Shown here: positions 30,132-38,122 of the stretch, in pieces
How the letters are laid out: every line of letters begins with the position of its first letter
How positions within the stretch are numbered: the stretch's first letter is position 1
NCBI RefSeq assembly: GCF_001942305.1
Contig: NZ_MKKE01000016.1
Span: 17,253 to 81,252, forward strand
Reading direction: 5' to 3'
Length of the DNA: 64,000 bases
Source: Saccharomonospora sp. CUA-673
GTDB taxonomy: Bacteria > Actinomycetota > Actinomycetes > Mycobacteriales > Pseudonocardiaceae
Translations under genes and position numbers: made by a program
Notes under the pieces: model-generated
Databases searched by the model: none
What the model saw: only the letters and a program-made list of their open reading frames with translations
What the model was told of the DNA's origin: nothing

Positions 30132-30318
30132 ACGGATACTTCGTCCGAGCTCGCCGCAGCGTCCTAGTCCACTGCAGTGCCGAGACACCGTAGTGGCGGC
30201 CGGGTCCGTATCGCGTTGTTGAAGAAAGCATAGACCACGCTGCGTGGCCACAGTCAGCCGGGGTCCCCCATCGACGCCCGGACGGCGGCGACGGCGACTC
30301 CCCGAGCGTATGCGGTGC

Positions 30319-31106
30319 TCAGCGGGGCGCGGGGACGCCGACGCGCACGAACTCGGACACGAGCAGCTCGGGCAGTTCGGTGAGCGTGGTGAGCAGGTGC
30401 ACACCGGCGGGCAGCTCGGCGTCCTCACCCGCCCGGTCTAGCCAGACGCCGCCGAGACCGGCGTCACGGCGCCGACGGCGTCGGTGGCGAGCTTGTCGCC
30501 CACGTGCACGGCTTCGCGGGGGTCGCAGCCGAGCTGGAGGCACACGTACTCGAACATGGCCGCGTCCGGTTTGGCGACGCCGATCTCGCCGGCGATGGCG
30601 ACGTGGTCGAAGAAGCGGGCGAGGCCCAGCGCGGCCAGCTTGTCGCGCTGGTGGGCGCCGGAGGCGTTGGTCACGGCCGCGAGCTGGACGCCGGCGGCGG
30701 TGAGCCACTCGAGACATGGGAGGACGTCGTCGAACAGGCGCCAGGAGCGGTTCAGCAGGGCCTTGCGCCGGGCTTCGAAGTCGGCGGCCTCGTCGAGCGT
30801 GACGTCCATGCCGAGGCCGGAGAGGAACGCGTGGCAGCGCCGGGTGTGCATGTCGGCGTACTCGAGCCGGCCGTCGACGACGTGGGCGACGTGTTCGTCC
30901 GTGACCCGTTCCCACGCCGCCCACATGTCGTCGCGGCCGATCAGGGTGGCGAGCGTGCGCTTGCCGGTCGCCGTGAAGTCGATCAGCGTGTCGTCGATGT
31001 CGAGGAACACCGCCCGCAGTTCGGGAGGTGCCCAGACATCGGTATCAGGACGCCGTGGACCGGCGACGGTTTGCGGAGCTGTCGGGGAGCCAAGCGCAAA
31101 AGCCAC
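30319..31106 (-). CDS. HAD-superfamily hydrolase (one apparent frameshift)
   Basis: The nucleophile motif DIDDTL appears at about residue 36-41 (VFLDIDDTLIDFTATG), motif II AVTNASG and motif III/IV KPDAAMFEYV with HVGDKLATDAVGA follow, in a cap-I HAD layout close to YjjG/phosphoglycolate-phosphatase-like enzymes. After AVGA the frame breaks; restoring one C near 30467 gives ARDAGLGGVWLDRAG and runs to TGA 30319. The substrate is unknown. GTG 31106 is the longest start, but a start near VWAPPELRAV would also retain the whole domain. Confidence 0.85.
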
Positions 31107-31193
31107 CCACGCGAGGCTAGGGGGTTTTGCGCGAGCTCGACTCTGCTAACGAGGTGATATGGACCGTTCTGTTTCGGTCCAGCTTCCCTACGC

Positions 31194-32681
31194 TCAGTTG
31201 CCCGGAAGCGCGTTACGCAGCCGTCCGAGTGAAATATCCCGGCCGAGCAATTCCATCGATTCGTACAACGGTGGTGACACGGTGCGTCCGGTCACAGCGA
31301 CGCGGACGGGCGCGAAGGCCTTGCGGGGCTTGAGACCGAGGTTCTCGACGAGTGCGTCCTTGAGTGCCTGTTCGATCTCGGCCGACTCCCACGACGACAG
31401 GTTCTCCAGCGCCTCGATGGAGGCGCGCAGCACCGGCTCGGCATCGGGTCCGAGCGCCTTGGTGGCGGAGGCCTCCTCGGGTGCGAACTCGGCCTCGTCG
31501 ATGAACAGGAACCGCAGCAGCTCGACCGCCTCGGACAGCACGGCGACGCGTTCCTGCACGAGCGGTGCGATGGCGGCGAGCGTCTCCCGCTGCGCCGCGG
31601 TCGGCTCGGCGGGCAGAACTCCCCCGTCGACGAGGTACGGCACGACGCGTGCGGTGAAGTCCTCGTGGGTGAGCGCGCGCACGTGGTTGCCGTTGATCGC
31701 CTCGGCCTTCTTGACGTCGAAGCGAGCCGGGTTGGCGCTCACCTTGGTGATCTCGAACGCCTCGACGAGTTCGTCGACGGTGAAGATGTCGCGGTCGTCG
31801 GCGATGGACCATCCGAGCAGCGCCAGGTAGTTCAGCAGCCCCTCGGGCACGAACCCGCGGTCGCGGTAGTTGAACAGGTTCGACTGCGGGTCGCGTTTGG
31901 ACAGTTTCTTGTTGCCCTCGCCCATGACGTAGGGCATGTGGCCGAACTCGGGCACGAACTCGGCGACACCCACCCGCTGCAACGCGCGGTACAGAGCGAT
32001 CTGCCGGGGCGTCGACGGGAGCAGGTCCTCGCCGCGCAGCACGTGGGTGATGCGCATCAGCGCGTCGTCGACCGGGTTGGTCAGCGTGTACAGCGGTGCG
32101 CCGTTGGCGCGGACGAGGACCGGGTCGGGCACGGTGCCGGCCTTGAACTCGATCTCGCCGCGCACGAGGTCGTTCCACGACAGGTCCTCGTCGGGCATCC
32201 GCAGCCGCAGCACGGGCTCGCGCCCCTCGGCGCGCAGCGCCTGCTTCTGCTCGTCGGTGAGATGCCGGTCGTGGTTGTCGTACCCGAGCTGGGGGTCCTG
32301 TCCGGCGGCCTTGCGGCGCTCCTGGACCTCCTCGTTGGTGGAGAACGACTCGTAGAGCTCGCCCGCCTCGCGGAGCTTCGCCGCGACGTCGCGGTAGACG
32401 TCGGCGCGCTCGCTCTGCCGGTACGGGCCGTACTCGCCGCCGACCCCGGGGCCCTCGTCCCAGTCGATGCCGAGCCAGCGCAGCGCGTCGAGCAGTGCCT
32501 CGTAGGACTCCTCGCTGTCGCGCGAGGCGTCGGTGTCCTCGATCCGGAACACCAGCTTCCCGCCGTTGTGGCGGGCGAAGGCCCAGTTGAACAAGGCCGT
32601 GCGGATGAGGCCCACGTGCGGTGTGCCGGTGGGCGACGGGCAGAAGCGAGCGCGAACGGCTGCGGGCTTGGTCTCAGTCAT
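31194..32681 (-). CDS. gltX: glutamyl-tRNA synthetase
   Basis: This class I synthetase charges tRNA-Glu (and, in organisms using GatCAB, tRNA-Gln). The HIGH-like motif is HVGL in [20 protein letters not shown] and the KMSKS-like motif is KLSKR in [12 protein letters not shown]. The 495-residue ORF is intact. It lies near tRNA-Glu and tRNA-Gln genes and in the same window as gatCAB, consistent with the indirect Gln-tRNA pathway. The start ATG 32681 begins [12 protein letters not shown]. Confidence 0.97.
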   Translation of the reverse strand: MTETKPAAVRARFCPSPTGTPHVGLIRTALFNWAFARHNGGKLVFRIEDTDASRDSEESYEALLDALRWLGIDWDEGPGVGGEYGPYRQSERADVYRDVAAKLREAGELYESFSTNEEVQERRKAAGQDPQLGYDNHDRHLTDEQKQALRAEGREPVLRLRMPDEDLSWNDLVRGEIEFKAGTVPDPVLVRANGAPLYTLTNPVDDALMRITHVLRGEDLLPSTPRQIALYRALQRVGVAEFVPEFGHMPYVMGEGNKKLSKRDPQSNLFNYRDRGFVPEGLLNYLALLGWSIADDRDIFTVDELVEAFEITKVSANPARFDVKKAEAINGNHVRALTHEDFTARVVPYLVDGGVLPAEPTAAQRETLAAIAPLVQERVAVLSEAVELLRFLFIDEAEFAPEEASATKALGPDAEPVLRASIEALENLSSWESAEIEQALKDALVENLGLKPRKAFAPVRVAVTGRTVSPPLYESMELLGRDISLGRLRNALPGN

Positions 32682-32739
32682 AGCCCGACCAGCCTAGCGC
32701 TGTTGACTTCGCCGCTGTTCGAGCGCATCCTGTCGATGT

Positions 32740-32757
32740 ATTCAACGACCGTTGAAT
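32740..32757. promoter_or_regulatory. 18-bp perfect palindrome, repressor operator candidate
   Basis: ATTCAACG (32740-32747), AC, CGTTGAAT (32750-32757) is a perfect inverted repeat 55 bp upstream of the monooxygenase start and 58 bp upstream of gltX. The size and symmetry fit a TetR-type dimer site. No TetR gene is adjacent. Confidence 0.55.
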
Positions 32758-32812
32758 AACAACCCCGGGCAGGGGCCCGTTCCCCGAAATCGGATACGAC
32801 GAGGTGGTCACG

Positions 32813-34123
32813 ATGGCGGCAGCGGAGACAGCGCGGTCCGGGCGGACCCGGCAGGCGACCTGCGTGATCGCGGGCGGCGGACCCGCGGGCATGGTGCTCG
32901 GACTGTTGCTCGCGCGCGCGGGCGTGGCCGTGACGGTGCTGGAGAAGCACGGCGACTTCCTGCGGGACTTCCGCGGCGACACGGTGCACCCGTCGACGAT
33001 CACGCTGCTCGACGAGCTCGGCCTGGGCGCCGAGTTCGCGGCGCTGCCGCAGACGCGGGTGGAGGAGATCGCCTTCCCGGCCGCCGACGGCACCAACGTG
33101 GTCGTGGGCGACCTGCGCAGGCTGCGCCGCTGGACCAAGCACCCCTACATCGCGCTGACGCCGCAGTGGGACCTGCTGAACCTGCTCGCCGAGGCGGGCT
33201 CGGGCGAACCGGCGTTCACCCTGCGGATGAACACGGAGGTCACCGGACTGCTCCGGGAGAGGGGCCGCGTCGTGGGGGTGCGCTACCGCGACGCCGACGG
33301 GCCCGGCGAGCTGCGCGCCGCGCTGACCGTCGCCGCCGACGGCCGCTGGTCGCTGGCCCGCCGCGACATGGGGTGGACGCCGAAGGAGTACCCGGTGCCC
33401 TTCGACACGTGGTGGTTCCGCGTGGGGCGTGAGCCCGACGGCGCCCGCACGGGGCTGAGGCCCACGATGCGCTCCGGCCGGTTCGTCATCGACATCCCGC
33501 GCGAGGGGTTCCACCAGCTCGCCTACCTGGGCCGCAAGGGCACCGACGCCGAGCTGCGCGAGCGCGGCGTCGAGGCGTTCCGCCGCGAGGTCGCCGAGAT
33601 CGTGCCGTACGTCGCGGACCGGACCGGCGACATCGAGTCGATGGACGACGTCAAGCACCTCGACGTCCGGCTCAACCGGCTGCGGCGCTGGCACGCCGAC
33701 GGTCTGCTGTGCATCGGGGACGCCGCGCACGCGATGTCCCCGATGGGCGGGGTCGGGATCAACCTGGCGGTGCAGGACGCGGTCGCCGCCGCCCGCCTGC
33801 TCGCCGCTGCCCTGCGCGAAGCCGAGACGCGGCGCGACGTCCCGACGCCGAGCGGAAGCGGGCCGACGACGGCCGAACTCGCCCGGGTGCGCCGCCGGAG
33901 GTTGCTGCCGACGGTGGCGGTGCAGACCCTGCAACGCGTGATGCACCGGTTGGTCGCCGCGCCGGTCGTCGAGGGACGGCGGCTGGGCCCGCCGAAGCCG
34001 ATGCAGGTGCTGATGCGCCGGTTCCCGGTGGCGTCGGTCGTGCCGGCCTACCTCATCGGCATCGGCATCCGGCCGGAGCGTGCCCCGGAGTTCGCGCGCA
34101 GGGCTCCGTCTCAGGCGTCCTGA
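32813..34123 (+). CDS. FAD-dependent monooxygenase (aromatic hydroxylase type)
   Basis: The 436-residue group A flavoprotein has the dinucleotide motif VIAGGGPAGMVLGLLLARAG, the DG motif VAADGRWSLAR and the GD motif CIGDAAHAMSPMGGVGINLAVQDA. The family hydroxylates aromatic or polyketide substrates with NAD(P)H and O2; the true substrate is unknown. ATG 32813 is preferred with GAGGTGG just upstream; the GTG at 32804 is in frame. Its 3' end overlaps the convergent FAH gene by 13 bp. The palindrome at 32740 suggests regulated, possibly inducible expression. Confidence 0.88.
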   Translation: MAAAETARSGRTRQATCVIAGGGPAGMVLGLLLARAGVAVTVLEKHGDFLRDFRGDTVHPSTITLLDELGLGAEFAALPQTRVEEIAFPAADGTNVVVGDLRRLRRWTKHPYIALTPQWDLLNLLAEAGSGEPAFTLRMNTEVTGLLRERGRVVGVRYRDADGPGELRAALTVAADGRWSLARRDMGWTPKEYPVPFDTWWFRVGREPDGARTGLRPTMRSGRFVIDIPREGFHQLAYLGRKGTDAELRERGVEAFRREVAEIVPYVADRTGDIESMDDVKHLDVRLNRLRRWHADGLLCIGDAAHAMSPMGGVGINLAVQDAVAAARLLAAALREAETRRDVPTPSGSGPTTAELARVRRRRLLPTVAVQTLQRVMHRLVAAPVVEGRRLGPPKPMQVLMRRFPVASVVPAYLIGIGIRPERAPEFARRAPSQAS

Positions 34124-34896
34124 ACGGGGTTGGTGAGCGTGCCGATCTTCTCGATCGTCACGCTCACCTCGTTGCCGGCCACGATCGGGCCGACGCCCGC
34201 GGGCGTGCCGGTGAGGATCGTGTCGCCGGGCAGCAGCGTCATGACCGAGGAGATGAACTCGATCAGCTCGGGGATCTTGTGCACCAGCTCCGAGGTCCGC
34301 GAGTCCTGTTTGGTCACGCCGTCGACCGTCGTGGAGATCGCCAGGTCGGAGGCGTCGAGCTCGGTCTCGATCCACGGTCCGATCGGGCAGAACGTGTCGA
34401 AGCCCTTGGCCCGGCCCCACTGTCCGTCGGAGGCCTGGAAGTCCCGCGCGCTGACGTCGTTGGCGACCGTGTAGCCCAGCACGGCCTGCATGGCCTGCGC
34501 CGCGGACACGTTCTTCACCGGCTGTCCGATGACGACGGCCAGCTCACCCTCGAAGTCGACCTTCTCGGACTGCTTCGGCCTGCGGATCGGCGCGTTCGGA
34601 CCGATGACGGTCGTCGACGGCTTGAGGAAGATCATCGGCTCGGCCGGGACCTCGTTGCCCATCTCCCTGGCGTGGTCGGCGTAGTTCCGACCGACGGCGA
34701 TCACCTTGGTGGGCAGGATCGGGGCCAGCATCCGGACGTCGGCCAGCGGCCACTTCCGCCCGGTGTAGTTCGGCGTGCCGAACGGGTGGTCGGCGATCTC
34801 CCAGACCTTCGGGGCCGCCGTGTCGTTGTTGTCGCCGTCGCCGTCCACGGAGACGAAGGCGACACCTTCCGGGTGAGCAATCCGAGCCAAACGCAC
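34111..34896 (-). CDS. fumarylacetoacetate hydrolase family protein
   Basis: The FAH-fold core is intact: KVIAVGRNYADHAREMGN, KPSTTVIGPNAPI, VDFEGELAVVIG (metal ligand Glu), YTVANDVSARD, GRAKGFDTFCPIGPW and ILTGTPAGVGP. This type catalyses hydrolysis or isomerisation of 2-oxo/enol acids (HpcE/FAHD1-like; FAHD1 is an oxaloacetate decarboxylase). GTG 34896 (RLARIAHPEGVAF) has AGGA 8 bases upstream and fits homologues; ATG 34905 adds three residues. It lies 3' of cimA on the minus strand. Confidence 0.9.
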   Translation of the reverse strand: MRLARIAHPEGVAFVSVDGDGDNNDTAAPKVWEIADHPFGTPNYTGRKWPLADVRMLAPILPTKVIAVGRNYADHAREMGNEVPAEPMIFLKPSTTVIGPNAPIRRPKQSEKVDFEGELAVVIGQPVKNVSAAQAMQAVLGYTVANDVSARDFQASDGQWGRAKGFDTFCPIGPWIETELDASDLAISTTVDGVTKQDSRTSELVHKIPELIEFISSVMTLLPGDTILTGTPAGVGPIVAGNEVSVTIEKIGTLTNPVQDA

Positions 34897-34983
34897 GGTT
34901 CCCATCCTAATCAGCGGCGCGAAGCGTCTCCGTTTGGGCGGTGGTGGGAGACGGGCGGGCCTAACCTCCGGCGGGCGGGCGGT

Positions 34984-36600
34984 TCAGACCCGCAGGGCCT
35001 TGTGGGCGAGGGCGTCGCAGAGGGCCAGCCAGCTGGCCTCGACGATGTTCTCGTGGACGCCGACCGTGGTCCATTCGCGTTCGCGGTCGGACGATTCGAC
35101 GAGCACGCGGGTGACAGCGCCGGTGCCTTGCCGGTTGACGAGAATGCGCACCTTGTAGTCCGACAGCGACATCTCGTCGAGCCACGGCAGGTGCGGCCGC
35201 AGCGCCGTGCGCAGTGCCGCGTCGAGCGCGTTGACGGGGCCGTTGCCCTCGGCCGTGGCGATCACCCGCTCCCCCGCCACGTGCACCTTCACGGTCGCCT
35301 CCGACACGACCTCGCCGTCGACGCGGTGGTCGAGCACGACGCGGTACGACTCGAGCGTGAACGGCGGGGTCGCCGCCTCCACGCCGTCGGTGTCGGCGAT
35401 CTCGCGCCGCATCAACAGTTCCAACGAAGCGTCGGCTGCCTCGAACGACCAGCCGCCCGCTTCGAGATCCTTCACCTTGTCGACCGTTGCGCTCAGTGCC
35501 TTCGGGTTGCCGGCGAGGTCGACGCCGAGTTCGGCGCCTTTCAGCTCGAGGCTCGCCTTACCCGCCATCTCGGTGACCAGGACGCGCATGTCGTTGCCGA
35601 CGGTCGCCGGGTCGAGATGGTTGTAGAGCAACGGGTCCACTTTGATCGCGCTCGCGTGCAGCCCCGCCTTGTGAGCGAAGGCCGACGACCCGACGTAAGC
35701 CTGGTGGGTGTCGGGTGCGATGTTGGCGATCTCGGCGAGGGCGTGGGACACCCGGGTCAACTCGGCGGCCCGGCCCTCCGGAAGGACGTTCATTCCCAGT
35801 TTCGCCACGAGATTTCCCGTGACGGCGAACAGATCGGCATTGCCCGCGCGTTCGCCGTAGCCGTTCGCGGTGCACTGCACGTGGGTGGCGCCGGCCTGGA
35901 CGGCGGCGATGCTGTTGGCGACGGCGCAGGACGTGTCGTCCTGGCAGTGGATGCCGAGGCGCAGTCCGGTGCGTTCGGCGACGTCGCGCACGGTCTCGGC
36001 GATGCCGAGGGGAAGTTGGCCGCCGTTGGTGTCGCACAGGACGACGACGTCGGCCCCGGCCGTGCCCGCCGCGTCCAGCACCCGCAACGCGGTGTCCGGA
36101 TCGTGGGCGTAACCGTCGAAGAAGTGCTCGGCGTCGAGGAACACGCGCCTGCCCTCGCCGGCGAGGAACTTCACGGTGTCGGCGACCATCGCGCAGGCCT
36201 CGTCGACGTCGACGCGCAGCGCGCGCTCGATGTGCCGAACGTCCGATTTGGCCACCAGTGTCACGACGGGCGCCTGCGAGTCGAGCAGGGCGCGCACCTG
36301 CGGATCGTCGGCGGGGTCCACCCCGGCGCGGCGGGTCGATCCGAACGCGACGAGCGCGGCATGTTCCAGCTTCAGCTCCCCCGCGGCGGCGCGGGCGAAG
36401 AACTCGGTGTCCTTCGGCATCGCGCCCGGCCAACCGCCCTCGATGAACCCGACGCCCAGTTCGTCGAGGTGTCGGGCGACGGCGAGCTTGTCGGCCACCG
36501 AGTACGAGATTCCCTCGCGCTGGGCGCCGTCGCGCAGCGTGGTGTCGTACAGGTGGAAGTCGTCGCCGAGCGGGGTGCCGGCCGGTGCCGTGCGGGTCAC
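34984..36600 (-). CDS. cimA: (R)-citramalate synthase
   Basis: It condenses pyruvate and acetyl-CoA to citramalate, giving a threonine-independent route to 2-oxobutyrate and isoleucine. The DRE-TIM barrel has the signature LYDTTLRDGAQREGISYS near residue 18, HCQDDTSCAVANSI and the AFAHKAGLHASAI motif; the C-terminal regulatory LeuA-type domain occupies about 400-538. The length of 538 residues and the REG loop fit CimA more than LeuA. GTG 36600 follows GAGGAGAGC. The upstream leader with Val-Ile-Ile-Ile codons and terminator shows attenuation by isoleucine supply. The neighbour leuB completes the pathway. Confidence 0.93.
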   Translation of the reverse strand: MTRTAPAGTPLGDDFHLYDTTLRDGAQREGISYSVADKLAVARHLDELGVGFIEGGWPGAMPKDTEFFARAAAGELKLEHAALVAFGSTRRAGVDPADDPQVRALLDSQAPVVTLVAKSDVRHIERALRVDVDEACAMVADTVKFLAGEGRRVFLDAEHFFDGYAHDPDTALRVLDAAGTAGADVVVLCDTNGGQLPLGIAETVRDVAERTGLRLGIHCQDDTSCAVANSIAAVQAGATHVQCTANGYGERAGNADLFAVTGNLVAKLGMNVLPEGRAAELTRVSHALAEIANIAPDTHQAYVGSSAFAHKAGLHASAIKVDPLLYNHLDPATVGNDMRVLVTEMAGKASLELKGAELGVDLAGNPKALSATVDKVKDLEAGGWSFEAADASLELLMRREIADTDGVEAATPPFTLESYRVVLDHRVDGEVVSEATVKVHVAGERVIATAEGNGPVNALDAALRTALRPHLPWLDEMSLSDYKVRILVNRQGTGAVTRVLVESSDREREWTTVGVHENIVEASWLALCDALAHKALRV

Positions 36601-36680
36601 GGGGTGCTCTCCTCGGAAGAAGGTGTCGGGCTGGGCTCGAGATTTCGCGGATGGCGGCGAACCGGCCGCGGTTGATCATC

Positions 36681-36715
36681 AAAAAAGACCCCCCGCTTGA
36701 GGATGCGAGAGGTCT
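36681..36715 (-). terminator. attenuator terminator of cimA
   Basis: On the transcript, AGACCTCTCGC pairs with GCGGGGGGTCT (11-bp stem with G-U pairs, 8-nt loop) followed by six U. It sits between the leader peptide and cimA, 80 nt before the gene. Confidence 0.85.
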
Positions 36716-36753
36716 GCGCGCCGGGTGCTCGAAAGGGCACTTACCCGGCGCGC
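36716..36753 (-). promoter_or_regulatory. cimA leader hairpin overlapping leader stop codon
   Basis: ACCCGGCGCGC at 36743-36753 and GCGCGCCGGGT at 36716-36726 form a perfect 11-bp stem, with an inner GTGC/GCAC pair. The stem contains the leader's last codons and stop, so a translating ribosome would disrupt it, as expected of a pause or protector hairpin. Confidence 0.7.
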
Positions 36754-36785
36754 CTGCCAATAATGATCACGCGAAACGTGTGCAT
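36741..36785 (-). CDS. cimA leader peptide MHTFRVIIIGRRAG
   Basis: A 14-residue ORF with consecutive codons Val-Ile-Ile-Ile at positions 6-9 ends in TAA inside a stable hairpin and is followed by an intrinsic terminator and cimA. This is a classical ribosome-mediated attenuator reading Ile (and Val) tRNA charging. CATGAT lies 7 nt before ATG 36785, indicating a leaderless transcript. It resembles the ilvBNC leaders of corynebacteria in its short basic tail. Confidence 0.88.
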   Translation of the reverse strand: MHTFRVIIIGRRAG

Positions 36786-36792
36786 GGGCCGA

Positions 36793-36823
36793 ATCATGCC
36801 ACACCCGGCGCCGCCTCGTCCAA
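36793..36823 (-). promoter_or_regulatory. predicted leaderless promoter of cimA leader
   Basis: Minus strand: -35 TTGGAC (36823-36818), 19-bp spacer, -10 CATGAT (36798-36793), then 7 nt to the leader ATG. Geometry is identical to the ilvB and cdo leaders. Confidence 0.55.
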
Positions 36824-36871
36824 CCAGTGGGCAATGCGTCCACATTCCGGACGGCCCCGAGGTACGAAAAA

Positions 36872-36898
36872 GGCGCCCCGACCGGCGGTCGGGGCGCC
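36872..36898 (-). terminator. intrinsic terminator of leuB
   Basis: GGCGCCCCGACC (36872-36883) and GGTCGGGGCGCC (36887-36898) form a perfect 12-bp stem with a 3-nt loop; on the minus strand five T follow. It lies 14 bp past the leuB stop. Confidence 0.9.
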
Positions 36899-36912
36899 TT
36901 CTCTCGCGTGTG

Positions 36913-37956
36913 TCACATGGCGGGACGCGCGGTGTTGGACGAGACGAGTGCGGCGAGCCGGTCGCCGATCGCGGTCGTCGTGCCCGGCGAGGACTGGTCG
37001 CGCGTCGCGAGGTCGAAGGCCACCGACGCCTCGATCCGGCGCGCCGCCTCCTTCTCGCCGAGGTGGTCGAGCAGCAACGACACCGACAGCACGGTGGCGG
37101 TCGGGTCGGCCACGTTCTGCCCGGCGATGTCCGGGGCACTGCCGTGCACCGGCTCGAACATGCTCGGGTTGCGCCCGGAGATGTCCAGGTTGCCGCTGGC
37201 GGCGAGTCCGATGCCACCGGTCACGGCGGCCGCGAGGTCGGTGATGATGTCGCCGAACAGGTTGTCGGTGACGATCACGTCGAACCGGCTCGGGTCGGTG
37301 ACCATGTGGATCGTCGCGGCGTCGATGTGCGAGTACGCGACCGACACCTCGGGGTACTCGAGCGAGACCTCCTCGACGATCCGCGACCACAACGACCCGG
37401 AGTGCAGCAGCACGTTGGTCTTGTGCACGAGCGTGAGGTGCTTGCGGGGACGCTCGTTGGCGCGCCGGAACGCGTCGGCCACGACCCGCCGGATGCCGAA
37501 GGCCGTGTTGAGGCTGACCTCGGTGGCGATCTCGTGCTCGGTGTCCTTGCGCAGGAGGCCGCCGTTGCCCGCGTACGGGCCCTCGGTGCCCTCCCGGACC
37601 ACGAGCATGTCGATCTCGCCGGGGTCACCCAGCGGACCGGCCACACCCGGGTACAGCCGGCCCGGGCGCAGGTTGACGTGGTGGTCGAGCTCGAAGCGCA
37701 GCCGCAGCAGCAGACCGCGCTCGAGGATGCCGCTGGGCACACTCGGGTCGCCGACCGCGCCCAGCAGGATCGCGTCGTGCTCGGCCAGTTCACCGAGCAC
37801 CGACTCCGGCAGCAGTTCGCCGGTCGAATGCCAGCGGGACGCACCGAGGTCGTAGCTGGTCGTCTCGGCGTTCGGCACGACCTCCCCGAGCACCTTCAGT
37901 GCCTCGGAGACCACCTCGGGCCCGATCCCGTCACCGGGGATCACAGCGAGCCGCAT
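36913..37956 (-). CDS. leuB: 3-isopropylmalate dehydrogenase
   Basis: It oxidatively decarboxylates 3-isopropylmalate with NAD. Motifs: [12 protein letters not shown] at the N-terminus, [41 protein letters not shown] (metal ligands) and [14 protein letters not shown] near the C-terminus. The 347-residue ORF is intact. The ATG at 37956 (RLAVIPGDG) has GGAGG 7-8 bases upstream; the longer frame above it is not conserved. A strong terminator follows. It is separated from cimA by the cimA attenuator. Confidence 0.97.
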   Translation of the reverse strand: MRLAVIPGDGIGPEVVSEALKVLGEVVPNAETTSYDLGASRWHSTGELLPESVLGELAEHDAILLGAVGDPSVPSGILERGLLLRLRFELDHHVNLRPGRLYPGVAGPLGDPGEIDMLVVREGTEGPYAGNGGLLRKDTEHEIATEVSLNTAFGIRRVVADAFRRANERPRKHLTLVHKTNVLLHSGSLWSRIVEEVSLEYPEVSVAYSHIDAATIHMVTDPSRFDVIVTDNLFGDIITDLAAAVTGGIGLAASGNLDISGRNPSMFEPVHGSAPDIAGQNVADPTATVLSVSLLLDHLGEKEAARRIEASVAFDLATRDQSSPGTTTAIGDRLAALVSSNTARPAM

Positions 37957-38122
37957 CCACACACCTCCGTCAGGTCGGGCCCCACCGACCGCGGGTACCC
38001 CATTCGCATCCAAAGCCAGCGACGGCAGGTTACCGGGCGTCGACAAACTGTCGACCCACGACCACCCCAACGTCGTATTCGGACACGTCCGCGGTCCCCC
38101 GACCGGTGGACTCTCGGCCGGG

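Noticed and set aside
36913..37956. Homologous isocitrate or tartrate dehydrogenase instead of LeuB.
   Set aside because: The 347-residue length, substrate-loop pattern and position among leu/cim genes favour 3-isopropylmalate dehydrogenase.
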